A stretch of 64,000 nt of DNA from Watersipora subatra (lineage: Eukaryota; Bryozoa; Gymnolaemata; Cheilostomatida; Watersiporidae): assembly GCF_963576615.1 (NCBI RefSeq), contig NC_088708.1:62536672-62600671 (forward strand), written 5' to 3'. The notes under the pieces were generated by a model. The model made no database searches. It had not been told where the DNA came from and saw only the letters and a list, made by a program, of their open reading frames with translations. Within the stretch, counting starts at the first letter, position 1. Each line of letters begins with the position of its first letter. Below are positions 1 to 12,900 of this stretch, piece by piece. Position numbers and translations under genes: made by a program.

Positions 1-3000
1 GATAGATGTCTGCTTCACAATGTGGAGTGCGAGACCGCGTGTGTACATGGTGACAGATTAGCCTGCCGCCAATGTGATACCAGTAAGGAGACCACTCTTT
101 GCCAGAGTAGGTATTTTACACTATTGGAATGTGAAGGTCGTAAGTGGAACAAGTTGTACAGTTTTGTTTGGGCTGATATATGTTGTATTTTCCATTATAT
201 CTTTAACCCTCTGAAGCATCTCAGCAATAAAAACTTAAATATAATATGTTTGTTATGATAAGAAATAACAGGACTCATCCACATGGGGTAGAATTGTCTG
301 TCGAGGATTTAAAATGGAAGTGGTTGGGCATGCACTGTAACAAGCTGAGTACTAACCCTTTTATTAGAAGGCCTTTTTGATTTTTACTTTATTCTTTGCC
401 ATTTGTATAATTCCAACAGATTTTGGTTTTTCATAAACGCACTAAAGTTAGGTCAAGTAGCTACTGTGCTTTTTGACTTTATTTTAAAAGACCACACGCA
501 AACTGAAGATGGCCATATTGTTTGCCTTGGATATAACCCATGTTTATTTGTAAAGTTTAGTATTACACTATAGAGATAGTCTATTCAACCCACCCTCTCT
601 CCGTACTACCTCATGTAATAAATCTCATGATTACTCTTTATAACAGACTCCGGAGAGAAGGGCCACAAATTTCAGAAGTTAGACCTACTAGATGAGGAAA
701 TAGCTAAGCAGTTCAAGGAACTTCTCCAGGCATCGAGTGAGAAACTCGCTGCCATTTTGAAGCTGGACAAGGATATGTGGCGATCCCTTGATGTTGAGGA
801 AGGGGAGTGCGATGATAAGATGGAGCTGGTTGATCAAATTTGTGAAGAGCAGGTAGTCTCTACACCTTTCATTTATACACTTCTATCCACCCCTTTCAAT
901 TCTTTCTTCATCATGTTACCAACACGTTAGTATAAATTTGTGCTATAGCTACTTACCCAGGGTTAGAAGAGCATAAGTGCCATACTGAACTTGAAGGTTT
1001 TCTCCCCTTAATTGCTAACGACATTAATATGGTCCAAGTTTCTGTCGCCAGAGTTAAGTTCTGGAATATCAACAAATCTTACCAACTCACAATACTTTGA
1101 AAATCAAAGTTAAACATTCTTAAACACTGTGTTAAAGTGTCAGCAAGACAATTTGTGGAAAAAACATTTTGCTTTCAGAATATTGGGTCCCTCTGCTGAG
1201 ATCCTAATTACTATCATACATCTACATGTAGCACATATAGTCTATATAAATCTCAAAGTCTGTCCTTTGGTCTGTCCAGCTATAGCTATTAAAATCTAGG
1301 AATAAAAGATCCACTTTGTGCTGGATTAGATCTTGGAACCTCCTGTTCACAAGGCGATAACCTACCGAATTAAGCTACGCGAGATGCAGTGGATTCGTTA
1401 AGCAATGTGAGTCATTATTTCAGTTAAAATACATAAGCACTCTGCGTTACGTTACGCAACATCACTAAAGCTTGCTCTTATTTGTAAGTTTAGCAATACG
1501 CTAAACTCAAGTTAGTCATTGACGATGTGCCAGACTAATGGCAAGTGGGGGGCAACTACATTACCTTTACTGCTATAAGCTGTTTTTTGATACTCGTGCA
1601 ACACCGGGCATTCACCTAGTAGTGTATAAACACTAAAACTAAAAATATATGGAAATGTAAGTATGCATAAAACAAACTATAACTGATCAATTGTCTGTGT
1701 ATAGTCAGGACAGCAATTCCTCATGCAGATAAAGATACAACACTTCCACATTAAATTGAATGCAATTGCTCTCATTTCATGCACATATTGATAAGGCATG
1801 CACATATGATATGTGACATATCTTTATATGCGCAGTATATTCCCAGCTTGGGAAAATTTCCACTTTCAGCTGTTGATACATGTTTGGCTAGTGTTGAATT
1901 CTAGCAATGGCTATCCGATAGTCTGCTAGGCCTGATGTCGGCAGCTGTCAGGGCAACAAGGTTCAGTGGATCTCTGTCAGTACTAGTAACTGTAGTAGTT
2001 TCTCCTATTAGTTTAATGATAGTAGACACTCTGGTTGCCACTAGTTTGATGCACATTATGATATGAAGCTGATGAAAATATCTTGTTGACAGATCGGCTA
2101 AGCTATGTCAGTCAAAGTAACTAGTGCTATTTCTCATAATCGAGTTATTTTTCTGCTTTTTTATGTTTAAAAAAACACAATTCTAATAACATTTAATTTT
2201 TATTTTAGTTTATTAGTATACATTTTTTGAGTTATTTTACTGTTAAAATAGCTTCAAGTAGAACAATAGAATTAACCTCCTTTGTACTACTTACGGAAAA
2301 TGTTTAAAATCCATGATTGAATTATAACTGTTGATTTTAGAAAATTAGGTAAACATTTAAGATAAAGTTGTTTTGTATATGCTCATAGCAACACTAATAA
2401 TCCTAAATTGGATTAGCTGTTCTTTTGAAACAGGTCTGTGTGCTGAACATCATTTAAATAAAGCTGTATGTCTGTGACTTACCGATTGATTATACTACTT
2501 ACTTATTGTCAGGAAGAAACAAATGACACTTGCATTACGCGTACAGGTGATCTGTTATGTTGCTAATCGGCTCGCATAGAATTTAGGTAAAATCTAATAG
2601 CAAATTGTTGGCTTGTGTATGGCAGTTAACTATCTAGTGCACAAACGTCTTAGCTACCTGTCTTACAGCTGCTTGTCAGATTTTAATAGACTACATTCGT
2701 TTCTAACAGATTAAGAAGCTGAGAGATCAGTCCGTGATGCTCAAAGATCATATTAGAGGCTACAAAACGACTTTGGCAGGCCACACTGAGCTCTACAGCT
2801 CCGCATTAATGACCAAGAGAGATCAGCTTGAGGCAGCACGGGTTACAGCACACAAGTGGCTGCAAGACAGTCATGTGACAGTGAAGGTCAAAGAGAGGCG
2901 GAGTGTAGCGGAGGTACTTCGTAGCCAGATCAATGCTGAATTGGGCTGTCGCTATGCCGCTACTCCTGCAGTTGTTGCTAGACATATGTATTTGCTCCTG

Positions 3001-5000
3001 CAGTTAAAGAAGATGATGATAAGACAATGTTACTATTTGTTTGATAGGATTGAATGAAGCTGTGTTACGCATGAGGTCTAGCTTGGGCATGCCATCTTAA
3101 AATGAGGAAGAATATTTTATTACAGAGGTTTTGCCTCATCATAGGTAGCCTAGTAAGCTCAACCATATCATGAATTACCTAGTTGATACACAATGTTCAG
3201 ATTTTAGCTGAAAATGCACCTGCACGCATGCAGATATCTACACTCATATGTATGTGACATGCTTTTTAGCTGGTTGAAGTGAGTCATGAACCCTTGCTTG
3301 ATTTTATATTTTACCATGTTTACTATCGTGAAGTCGTAATATAAATACATAGAACAGCCATCTGACTCACAATTACGTATATTGTACATATTTCAGCGGA
3401 ATTTCAGAAACTCGCAGTTGACATTGTGAATCTGCCGACATCTTTGAAGCCGCTATTGCAGTATACGCTGTCAAACGAGTGCTTGTCAGTGGCTCATACT
3501 AGCAATGGCCACCTGCTGCTGAGTACAAGACGGGGTGCAGCAGATAAAGCGAGGCAGAAAAACTGGATTAGCCAATCATGAAGAACATGTTATGGTCCTC
3601 GCCAAAGACCACGTTCGATATTCACTCTCTCGCAAAGAATCCGTGTATAGAGTCGATTTGTGCCTGCCTGACATGAAGAGTAGGAAGCAATTGTTTTCCT
3701 TCGTGCATGATTCAGATATCACTCCATGCATGGCTGTCTCTGATAAGCATGTCATCGTTACCCAACCCGTCAGGAAACAGTTGAAAATGTTCACATTTGC
3801 CGGTAACAGTGTTAAAAATATAACTATTAATGCTGTTGGATGGACAGTATTTTTTCAACCTGATGGAGATTTGCTTATTTTATGCTCATCAAGCATTTCT
3901 GAGGCTCCAAAACATTTGGTTAAGTATTGTGTGTCAGAGGGTCACCTCTCCTCCGCATGGTGCTGGAGCTGTGAGGAACCTTACAGCTTGGTTGGTGTCT
4001 ACGCAGACAGTGAAGGACTCATTTACACATTTTTCGCTACGAGAAGATGTATCTACATCATTTCTCCTCAAGGTTAGTTTGAGTAAATTTCAATGAGGCC
4101 CACCTCAGTTTTCGAACATCTCAATTAGTGAACGAACTGGAGTTTGAACAAAAAATTTCAGTTTCCTCACTTTAGAGGCTGAACAAAAACTTGATCATGC
4201 TGCGTGGTAGCTTCCTAATTCTTTACTATCATTATCATTAGTATGCAACTGTTGTATGCAGATGTGTGTATTGTCTTTCACAGAATATTTGAATTTTGTT
4301 TCGTAGTGCGTTCTTTTTTATTAGAATAGGGCACAAGTTCACTTCTAATTCTATTTCACACAAAAATCTGAAAAAATGTGGCCAGTATACGGAGTTGTTA
4401 CAGATACAGCAAGATGTTCTATGGCTTGGCCAACCCCGTTGAGTATTTATGATAAATGTGTTGTATATCTAATACCTATTTTTTAATGTAAAGTTTACGG
4501 TGTAAACTAATGTAGAAATGCTTTAAAAGTTGCTTTCCAGTCTTAAATTGCTATTATTGTTGGTAATACGACAAAAAAATTTAAGAATTTGATCAAATTG
4601 CTTTTTGAACAGCTTTCAGGAATGGATTGTTGTCGAAAACGGAGGTCAAACTGTAGTTATACTTGCATTAAATTTAATGAAATATCTTTGCAAAATATTG
4701 TATTTGTTGTCACCGTGTAATGTCTACCTTGTAGCGTACTCTGTTTATTCTTATACATGTTATATGGTAGCAATTGTTCAGGGTCACCGCTAGTCTAAGC
4801 TTCAACTCGTCGTATGAATACTCATCTCTCAATCGCTTCATCTCCTGATGCATTTTACTATCACTAACCTTGTAGGAGTATTGTTAAGAGAACTCACTCA
4901 TAGAGACATGCCAGAGGTGACAGGTCAGATCAGCATCTGGAGGGATGAGTTGTTGGTGCCCAGCCACTCATCTGCTCACCATTTCGAAATTATTCGCTGA
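1..5000 (+). CDS. TRIM/B-box zinc-finger protein, 3' part (5' end outside window)
   Basis: Exons read from splice sites and phase: 1-106, 647-852, 2710-about 2913, 3397 or 3408-4072, 4876-5000 (TGA 4998-5000). The first exon encodes a Cys/His-rich B-box-like finger (C-x-H-GDRL-A-C-x2-C-x8-C), completed at the start of exon 2 by the GHKF histidine. Exons 2 and 3 encode charged, heptad-like coiled coil. Exons 4 and 5 encode about 250 residues that look like a beta-propeller region but match no repeat I can name; the protein ends in FEIIR. This order (B-box, coiled coil, propeller) is that of TRIM-type ubiquitin ligases; a RING would lie upstream of the window. The exon 3 donor is uncertain: GAG|gtactt at 2914 gives phase 0 with acceptor 3408. 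A one-base frameshift at 3532-3535 breaks exon 4, so the gene is either a pseudogene or carries an assembly error. Confidence 0.7.
1318..1392 (-). repeat. tRNA-like sequence, probable SINE head
   Basis: On the minus strand there is a Pol III type A-box-like block (TAGCTTAATTCGG, about 1365-1377) and a B-box-like block (GGTTCCAAGATC, about 1329-1340) at tRNA spacing. The stems do not fold into a clean tRNA, so a tRNA-derived SINE relic inside intron 2 of the TRIM-like gene is more likely than a working tRNA gene. Confidence 0.45.
3532..3535 (+). other. One-base frameshift in a GGGG run of the TRIM-like exon
   Basis: Upstream of this run exon 4 reads open in the frame starting at 3408; downstream the coding-like frame is the one open from 3523 to the splice donor at 4073. 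The upstream frame hits a stop shortly after 3570. Removing one G from the run joins the two frames without other change, which suggests a homopolymer error or a recent pseudogenising indel. Confidence 0.65.
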
Positions 5001-6918
5001 TCATACTTCCTTTCCTTGTTGCATATTTTATTAACACATTGCGTTTGATTCTCTTGTCACAAGCACTGCGGACTTCAACTGTTATTACTGTCAAGCAGTA
5101 AGACTTTTTAGACGGCAGGTTTGTAATGGAGCCTGTCTAATACCCTAAGCATTTATTTCAATTATTTTTGCCACATTCCAGTTGTTGAAAACTGTCTACC
5201 GCGTTATTAATTTGCGTAGAGCCAGTTAGATTATTTTGTGAATGTATTAGTCTGAGCTGTTGCTTTACGCTGCCTCAATAACTGGTGCTGACTTGAAGCT
5301 TATTATATTTTGAAATCTGACTGTATTAGTTTGTTATTTGTGCTGAATTGTGACACCGTATGGTCTTATTGCTAGCTTTATATTAATAGCCATATAAGAA
5401 CTGTTTTATTACTCCATAATTCTTTTATAGTTTTATATTCTTTCTTTACAATACAAAACTCATTACACATGTGTCTCTTTACAGAACATTCCATATCGGT
5501 ATGCTGTATTTTTGGATTCCTGTTTTATACAATATTTGCTGGATATATTTTAAGTTTAATATAGAATTATTACCTTAATAGATTTTGACTGTCTCATCCT
5601 TATTACTTTGCTCTACTGTAACACCTGCTGCTGTGTGACTGTAACTATGGGCAACTGCTGACCATTCAATGGAAGCTCGTTAGATATAGATTATCGATAA
5701 ACAGATGCGTGAGGGATAAGCTTCCATTGAAACATCTAAGATTTGTTGACCACAGGCAATTATTATCACTCGAGTTTGTGAAACATAATATCTGTCTTAC
5801 AACAAAATACAATCATAGAAGCTGAAATGTTGCCATATACTGCAAATGTGTGCACTGCTAGCTGTCAACAACAGTGAGGGACCTACAGGATATTATCTTT
5901 AGAGGCTCCTTTGAATATGATTGGCTGCTGACTCGGCCGTGGAATATTTAAATACTGGAATTCCATTGATTTAGAGATTGGAACTATTGGCACCAACAGC
6001 TAGTCACTAAGTATGATACAGGAAAAATGGTTTGGTGTCAAGAATGCTTTAAAAGAATACCTTTTGCCTAACTAGCCAGTGCGTTGTTGGCTGATGAAAT
6101 GTGGCCGTTACTATACATTGTCAGCCTAATGTCCCTCAGCTGAATGTCTATTCGGCCAATTTTATATTAGGTCAAATGTCCACTAAGCTGACTTTTTGTT
6201 AGGGCAAATGTCTATTAAGCAAAATGTTTATGAAGCCCAATGACCATCAAACCAAATGCCCATTAGGCCCAATGTCCATTAAGCCAAATGTCCATTAGGC
6301 TAAATGGCCATTAGGCTTAATGTCCATTAGGCCCAATGCGTGTCTGCCTTATATCTTTAGGTCCAATGTCTGGATACTGAATAGCTTAGAGCATATAAAG
6401 GAATAATTTTGTCACAGAGCGCTGGGAACAAAATGCCATTTAAAGCAAGTTTAATGCGACCATTATCTTTATATAATACCTAGAGAAAAATAGAAATGAA
6501 TAATGAAAGCAGAGATGGTGAGTAAAAATAATGATTTTAGAACAAACTGGCACCAGTACTCAGCAGATAATTATGATAACCTGCTAAGCTATCACAGCCA
6601 AACATTTAACATTGATGGCCTGAGCATTATAACTGGGGATTATGTGAAACAAGCTAAATGAATGAAATTTCACTTCATTGAGTTAGATTTTCACAAATGG
6701 ACATATAAAAACATGGGCGGCAAAGTAAAATAGTGGTTAGGTACAGACTGCAGATAGCATCAGTTTTAATTCATAATATGGAAGACCCAGACTACCCGTT
6801 GAAGTCCTGGGAGCAATAAGCTGTCGTCTTGACAATAAAAATGATTTTTAGATTATGAAGATTACTTGCTACACAATTCAGCAAGCAGCAACAATGCATA
6901 TATTATGTCAAACAAAGC
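5001..6918. other. Intergenic, convergent gene ends
   Basis: This is the AT-rich spacer between the TRIM-like stop and the SMYD4 stop on the opposite strand. It contains a short hairpin (12-bp arms, 5666-5677 and 5719-5730) and the minisatellite at 6121-6370. I see no coding exon. Confidence 0.6.
6121..6370. repeat. Degenerate ~19-bp minisatellite
   Basis: Repeated variants of AATGTCCATTAGGCC (also AATGTCTATTAAGC and AATGGCCATTAGGC) follow one another about a dozen times with many substitutions. Confidence 0.75.
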
Positions 6919-9900
6919 TTAATGCAATCCATATATTTTTATTTGAGTGCAAAGTAACTCCACTTCTCTGACAAGGTCATGTGAGGGACTGTATTGCTTG
7001 GTAAATATAGATTTTGCTTGCTGAGCATACCTCAAAGCTCTCGGGTATTGCTTAGTGTTACACAGTACTTCTGACAGCTTGTGGTATTCATGGGCTCTTT
7101 CTATGCTCTGCTCTGGATAAACATGCTCTAATATAGATATACTTGACTGCAAGCACTTGGCACAACCTGCCATGTTCCCTGTCAATATATAGAACAGGCT
7201 TCAGCTTCTAGTCAGCAGAATCAGTCTAGTAGTCAGATATAAATGTCAAAAATTGGTTGATAAGACATGCAGCAGATCATAAATTTTATAATTACCTCAC
7301 GGAATGATTGTAACACAGTCGAGACATGTGACAGTGCTAACATTACCAAATAACGGGAAGATTGAAAAAATATTTGACTCTACACCTGGAGTAATTTTCA
7401 GGATATGGGTTGAAATTTCATTGAAACAACAGTTTTGTGAACGAAAGGGAAGAGGCTGGCAAAAAGTCAAATATATAGCAAAAAGTGAAAATTAATAAAA
7501 CATGTATAGTGAGGTTAGTTTAAACTTCACCTAACCAAAGCTTGTTTGAGATATCAAGACCGTTGCCTCTATATCCGCATCAACTATCCTAAACTACCCT
7601 TCACGTGTCTCTTAAGTAAAGCACCAACAAAAACCTCGAATTATCAGTTATAGCTTTATATGCAGTGGAAGCTCTATTTGAGAAAGGCTTCGCATACAAA
7701 ATTTTGAAGTTTAGTTATGACAAGTTACAAAATGTAGTTTCGTAGAAATATTGCTCCAAATAACGGAAGATGTTTTTAAATACGAAACGCACAACAGGCT
7801 GTATGAGCGGATGGGCAGCTCGATTTGAAAGTGACATACCTGAGCTGCTCTGCCATTACCTGACACCTAGCAACTTCCTGCCATCGCATTGGCCTGTTCA
7901 TTTCCTGCGGGTTCGTACAATGCGTTTCACTTAATTTGAGTTGCTAGTAAAATTTAGTGGATGCCTAGCAAGCCAATGTCAAAGGTACACAAACATATCA
8001 TTCGCAAACTTTTTTCATTATTTTTCTGTTATTCCTTCTTTCCATGTGTACTTTTTCAATTTACTATACAGTAATCTAATTCTAACATGTACATGCTACA
8101 GGGTTTTAGCCATTATTTATAAACTATGCAAATATTACGTCTGATTTTTTGGGATCTTAGAATGGATTAGGACAGTTACAGGGTAAAATGTGTTCCTGCT
8201 TACAAAATTTTATCCTTACAAAACGACTTTCGGAACAAATTAATTTTGTAAATAGAGTTTCTACTGGACCAGCTGTCAGTTTTTAGTTACTGTTAACATA
8301 GTTATATATAATGCATTGGTTTTATTATTATAAGTAATATTTACAGAGTTTATCAAAGAGTTACTGCTGGTTTTTGGTTGTGATGGGATATAACCAAATT
8401 ACAGTGTCGGTTTATAAAAAGATTGGCTCCAGCATATGAAGAATTGATATTTATTACAGTCACTGAGTGTCATGAGAACAGACTAGAATACCTTGAGAAG
8501 CAGAAAGCTTTGCTTCAAGATCAAAAGCATTAGCTAGTTCCATGCTATGCTTATGTACCACACCATCTAACATCTCTCTTGCTCTCTGTACTGTTGCTAT
8601 GCCTACAAGGTAAGTACATATCTGACAACAGCCATGCAAATCTCTTACTTTCTGTACTGCTACTATGCCTACAAGGTAAGTACATGTCTGACAACAGCCA
8701 TGCATATCTCTTACTCTCTGTACTGCTGCTATGCCTACAAGGTAAGTACATATCTGACAACAGCCATGCATATCTCTTACTCTCTGTACTGCTACTATGT
8801 CTACAAGGTAAGTATGTGTCTGACAACAGCCATGCATATCTCTTACTCTCTGTACTGTTGCTATGCCTACAAGGTAAGTACATATCTGACAACAGCCATG
8901 CATATCTCTTACTCTCTGTACTGCTACTATGCCTACAAGGTAAGTACATGTCTGACAACAGCCATGCATATCTCTTACTCTCTGCACTGCTGCTATGTCT
9001 ACAAGGTAAATACGTGTCTGATAACAGCTATGCATATCTCTTACTTTCTGTACTGCTGCTATGCCTACAAGGTAAGTACGTGTATGATAACAGCTATGCA
9101 TATCTCTTACTCTCTGTACTGCTACTATGCCTACAAGGTAAGTACGTGTCTGATAACAGCCATGCATATCTCTTACTCTCTGTACTGCTGCTATGCCTAC
9201 AAGATAAGTACGTGTCTGATAACAGCCATGCATATCTCTTACTCTCTGTACTGCTACTATGTCTACAAGGTAAGTACATGTCTGATAACAGCCATGCATA
9301 TCTCTTACTCTCTGTACTGCTACTATGTCTACAAGGTAAGTACATGTCTGATAACAGCTATCCATATGCAAATTAAAAGCAGATTTTTATCAGATATATT
9401 AAGTAGTTACTTAAGATGTACTGATTCTGTAGCAAGCAATCACTTTAAAAATAGAATGAAATCAACAAAACAATTAACAGCAGTACAATGAAACACGTAT
9501 GACAGAGAAGTGTCCAATGGGCTAATTCAGTTTACCTCAAAAAGAAACGTAATACAACACTGAATTTACCAACTTGAGCTGTTCGAAATCGAACACAATC
9601 TGAATGCTCGACCAGTTCCTGTGATAAGGTCTCACCTCTAGCATGTACCGTAATGCACTACAATGCACTACAATGCACTATTTTATCTAAATAGGGTATT
9701 GGTATGCAGAAAATTATGTTATATAACAATTACGCGATCATCCGTGTACAAGAGGTTTTCTACTAAACTAAATATATTATGCTACTGTGACATATAGCTA
9801 ACCTAAATAACTAAAAACGCAATGATTATTATCAACAAAGATGACCACAATATACTTGCCAGAGGTATTCTGCTACCCCTGCGTTCAATCGTCCCAAAGA

Positions 9901-12900
9901 GGTATTCCACTACCACTGCATTCAATCACACCATAGAGGTACTCTTTTACCACTGCATTCAATCATACCATAGAAGTATTCTGCTACCACTGCATGCAAT
10001 TATACCAAAGAGGTATTTCGCTACCACTGCATTCAATAATAGCTTAGAGATATTCTGCCAACACTGCATTCAATCATACTGCAGAGGTTTTTCTGCTACC
10101 GTAGGATTCAATCATACCATAGAGGTATTCTGCTACTACTGCATTCTATAAGACCATAAAAGTATTCTGCTACCACTGCATTCTATTATACCATTGCTCT
10201 CACTATCTTGCACAGAGCAAGCGCAATTGACGGAATAATCCATCTTAACCTAGAACATGGAGATCACGAGTGTACAAAACCCACCTTTATCAGAAGACAT
10301 AACACTGGCATCTTCAAGGAGCTGCCGGGCCTGCATCAGTCTCTTTAACTGGCTTCGAGCATCATAAACCTGCTGGCATACTTCGCATTTAGCTTCCGAT
10401 TCACTGATCAGCAGCGCCCGACCGCTACATTTGACACAACTGAGTGCCTGAAAACAGCAAACTAATGCTTGTAAAATAATGAAAGGAAGTGAAAAAAGGC
10501 CGATGGGAAAGCATTCAGAATAAAACATTCAGACTTAATAAAAGATATTCACTTGAATTACTGCTGGTAGTAAACATCTACCAGCTAAAGATGTATGTAA
10601 TTGTAGCTAGTACAACTAAAGTATATACATGAATCAGTGAAGAACAGGAAGGGTACACAAAATGAGTCATGAATGATTACCAAGACAACTATTATATTCA
10701 CAACTCTACCAAGGAAAGAGAAATCAGGGCAGACCCAGACTGAGATGCAAAAAAGTAGCTAAGTGTAGCAAAGGTTTATTAGTCAGTGTGGTTCCGTTTT
10801 AGCAATTTTGGATCTCATGCTGAGTCAGGATGGCCTAATCCGTGCTGACCAATTATAGTTGCCGACGTTGAGTCATAAACTAAAGTTGTGATTAACTCAT
10901 TGCTTGACGTTTCACTAGCTTTTGTAGAAAGCAGCCAGATTAAATTATTACAGTTAATTATTAAATTGTCAATTTCTTATTGGTAATTGCCATAGGATTA
11001 TTTACTAGAGATTACAGGTCAGTTGCCTATACCATTTTGTTTTAATATACCATGTTATATTATTTCTCGTCACACTTCGGTTGATGTTCAGTACTTTTAC
11101 TTGATATCATACAGTAATTTTTCATATTTTATTGCATTTATAATTATTATGCTCAACAAGTTAGTATGGAATTAGTACTGACAAGTTCTTTTAGGTTTCA
11201 CGGTACTCAATAAAGATCGTGTCCTGCATAATAACCAGTGAAATCACTTCGAGTATAATCCTATGCGTTGAACAAAGTTAAGAGTTTCCAACAAAACTCT
11301 ATACTAAACGTAACATGACGTAAAAAGAACTAGACACAAACAAAAGACCAAATAAGACAAAAACAGCTTCATAGAAGCCAGCTAAAGCTAAATGCGCTAA
11401 AGCTTTCAACAATGAAGCCCTAAAGCAGTCATTGTTAAAAAAGGGCGACAGAAAGAGAGGGACAGTGAAGAATATGCACTGGGTAAAGCAGTCATTGTTA
11501 AAAAAGGGCGACAGAAAGAGAGGGACAGTGAAGAATATGCACTGGGTAAAGAGATGATCGAGAAGTAAAGAGAAGGTGTTTACAATACATCAAGTAGCAA
11601 CCATGGTGGGAGGCGCTGACATCTAAGATCAAGGTTAGAGGATATTTTTCCTCGCCATGGAACGAAAAACTTCAAGTCATGTAATGCATATACTTAACAC
11701 TATATAAAACTAAACAGTGGAGAGGTATTAGGTTATGAGATGTGCAGCCATGAACAAGGAAGTGTTTGCAAAAAATGTTGTTAAATGTGTTCGTAGGCTG
11801 AAAACATGAATCAAGAACAAAGGAAAAAAGATGACAATCAATTTCAGATCTCGCTGCCTAACAGAAAATGTTGAAACTGCTACTACAGTGAGAGACAACT
11901 CCTATGAACTTTTGTATTTTGTACATGAGTCACACAAACAGTGTGCAGTGCACTCTTCAATTAGAAAAATAAACCTGAACTGTAGGGAACTAATCTCATC
12001 ATAGCCAGTCCCGTGAGCGCTTCAACATCACCAGCTCTGTGAGAAGCAGATTGCCGAGTTGAAAAGCCTGACATCAGTCAGACTTTAACAAGCATTTGAA
12101 AAGCTTGAGTTACCACGAACATCCTGCCAAACTGGCAGACACATAACTGCGTCTGCCTGTTAACGCATTTTGGTAAACTGGTAGTTAGCATGAAGCGAAC
12201 CTTCACCTTCAACTGACCTGTAAGTTCACACACACTACACACTGCACACAGGTGCTATTAAAAACCCCTTCCTGAAGGAGCATCGAGTGGAAAAAGTTCT
12301 TGATGCAAAATCCGTCATGGCAAATCACCGTTAAAGGAATTAAGGTCATGGAGGTACACTGCTGCTCTAAGATTGTAACCTAAACGGGTGTATTCTAAAG
12401 ATAGCAGCAATACAACAATTCAATAACTCAACAACAATTCAATAACTCAACAACAATTCAACTTAACAGCGATTAAAACAACTGCTTTATAACAGATTTG
12501 ACATAGTAGGTAGAGTAATCTCACAAATAAAAAAGACAATCATCTCGGCGATGCCAAATTTTTTAGTACTGATTTTCCAGAAACCTTTATCAACAAGTGT
12601 ACGTACTTCTCCACCAAACAACTGTTCAGACTGTTGCGCCTCCAGTACCTAAATCAAACTGAAAACAAGACTGGCAGATGTAAACAGTGCTAGAAGTGAG
12701 ACAAAACCTGATTGAGGCTCTGAATTGCTGACTGCTGTCACGGATAAGGCGTAAGAAGCCTTGCCTACCTTGAGACTGGAGACGCATGACGACTCGTCAA
12801 TACAAGGCTGGCAGTCGCAGTGGAAGTAATACTGGGAGAGTAGAGATTGCTGTCTCTCTTTCCGCTCCATCTTCTGATAGTGTGGACCTGAGAAACACAG

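Noticed and set aside
8460..9376. Long open frames on both strands (up to 303 codons)
   Set aside because: They are produced by the 66-bp period of the tandem array; only 8492-8602 on the minus strand fits SMYD4 phase and homology.
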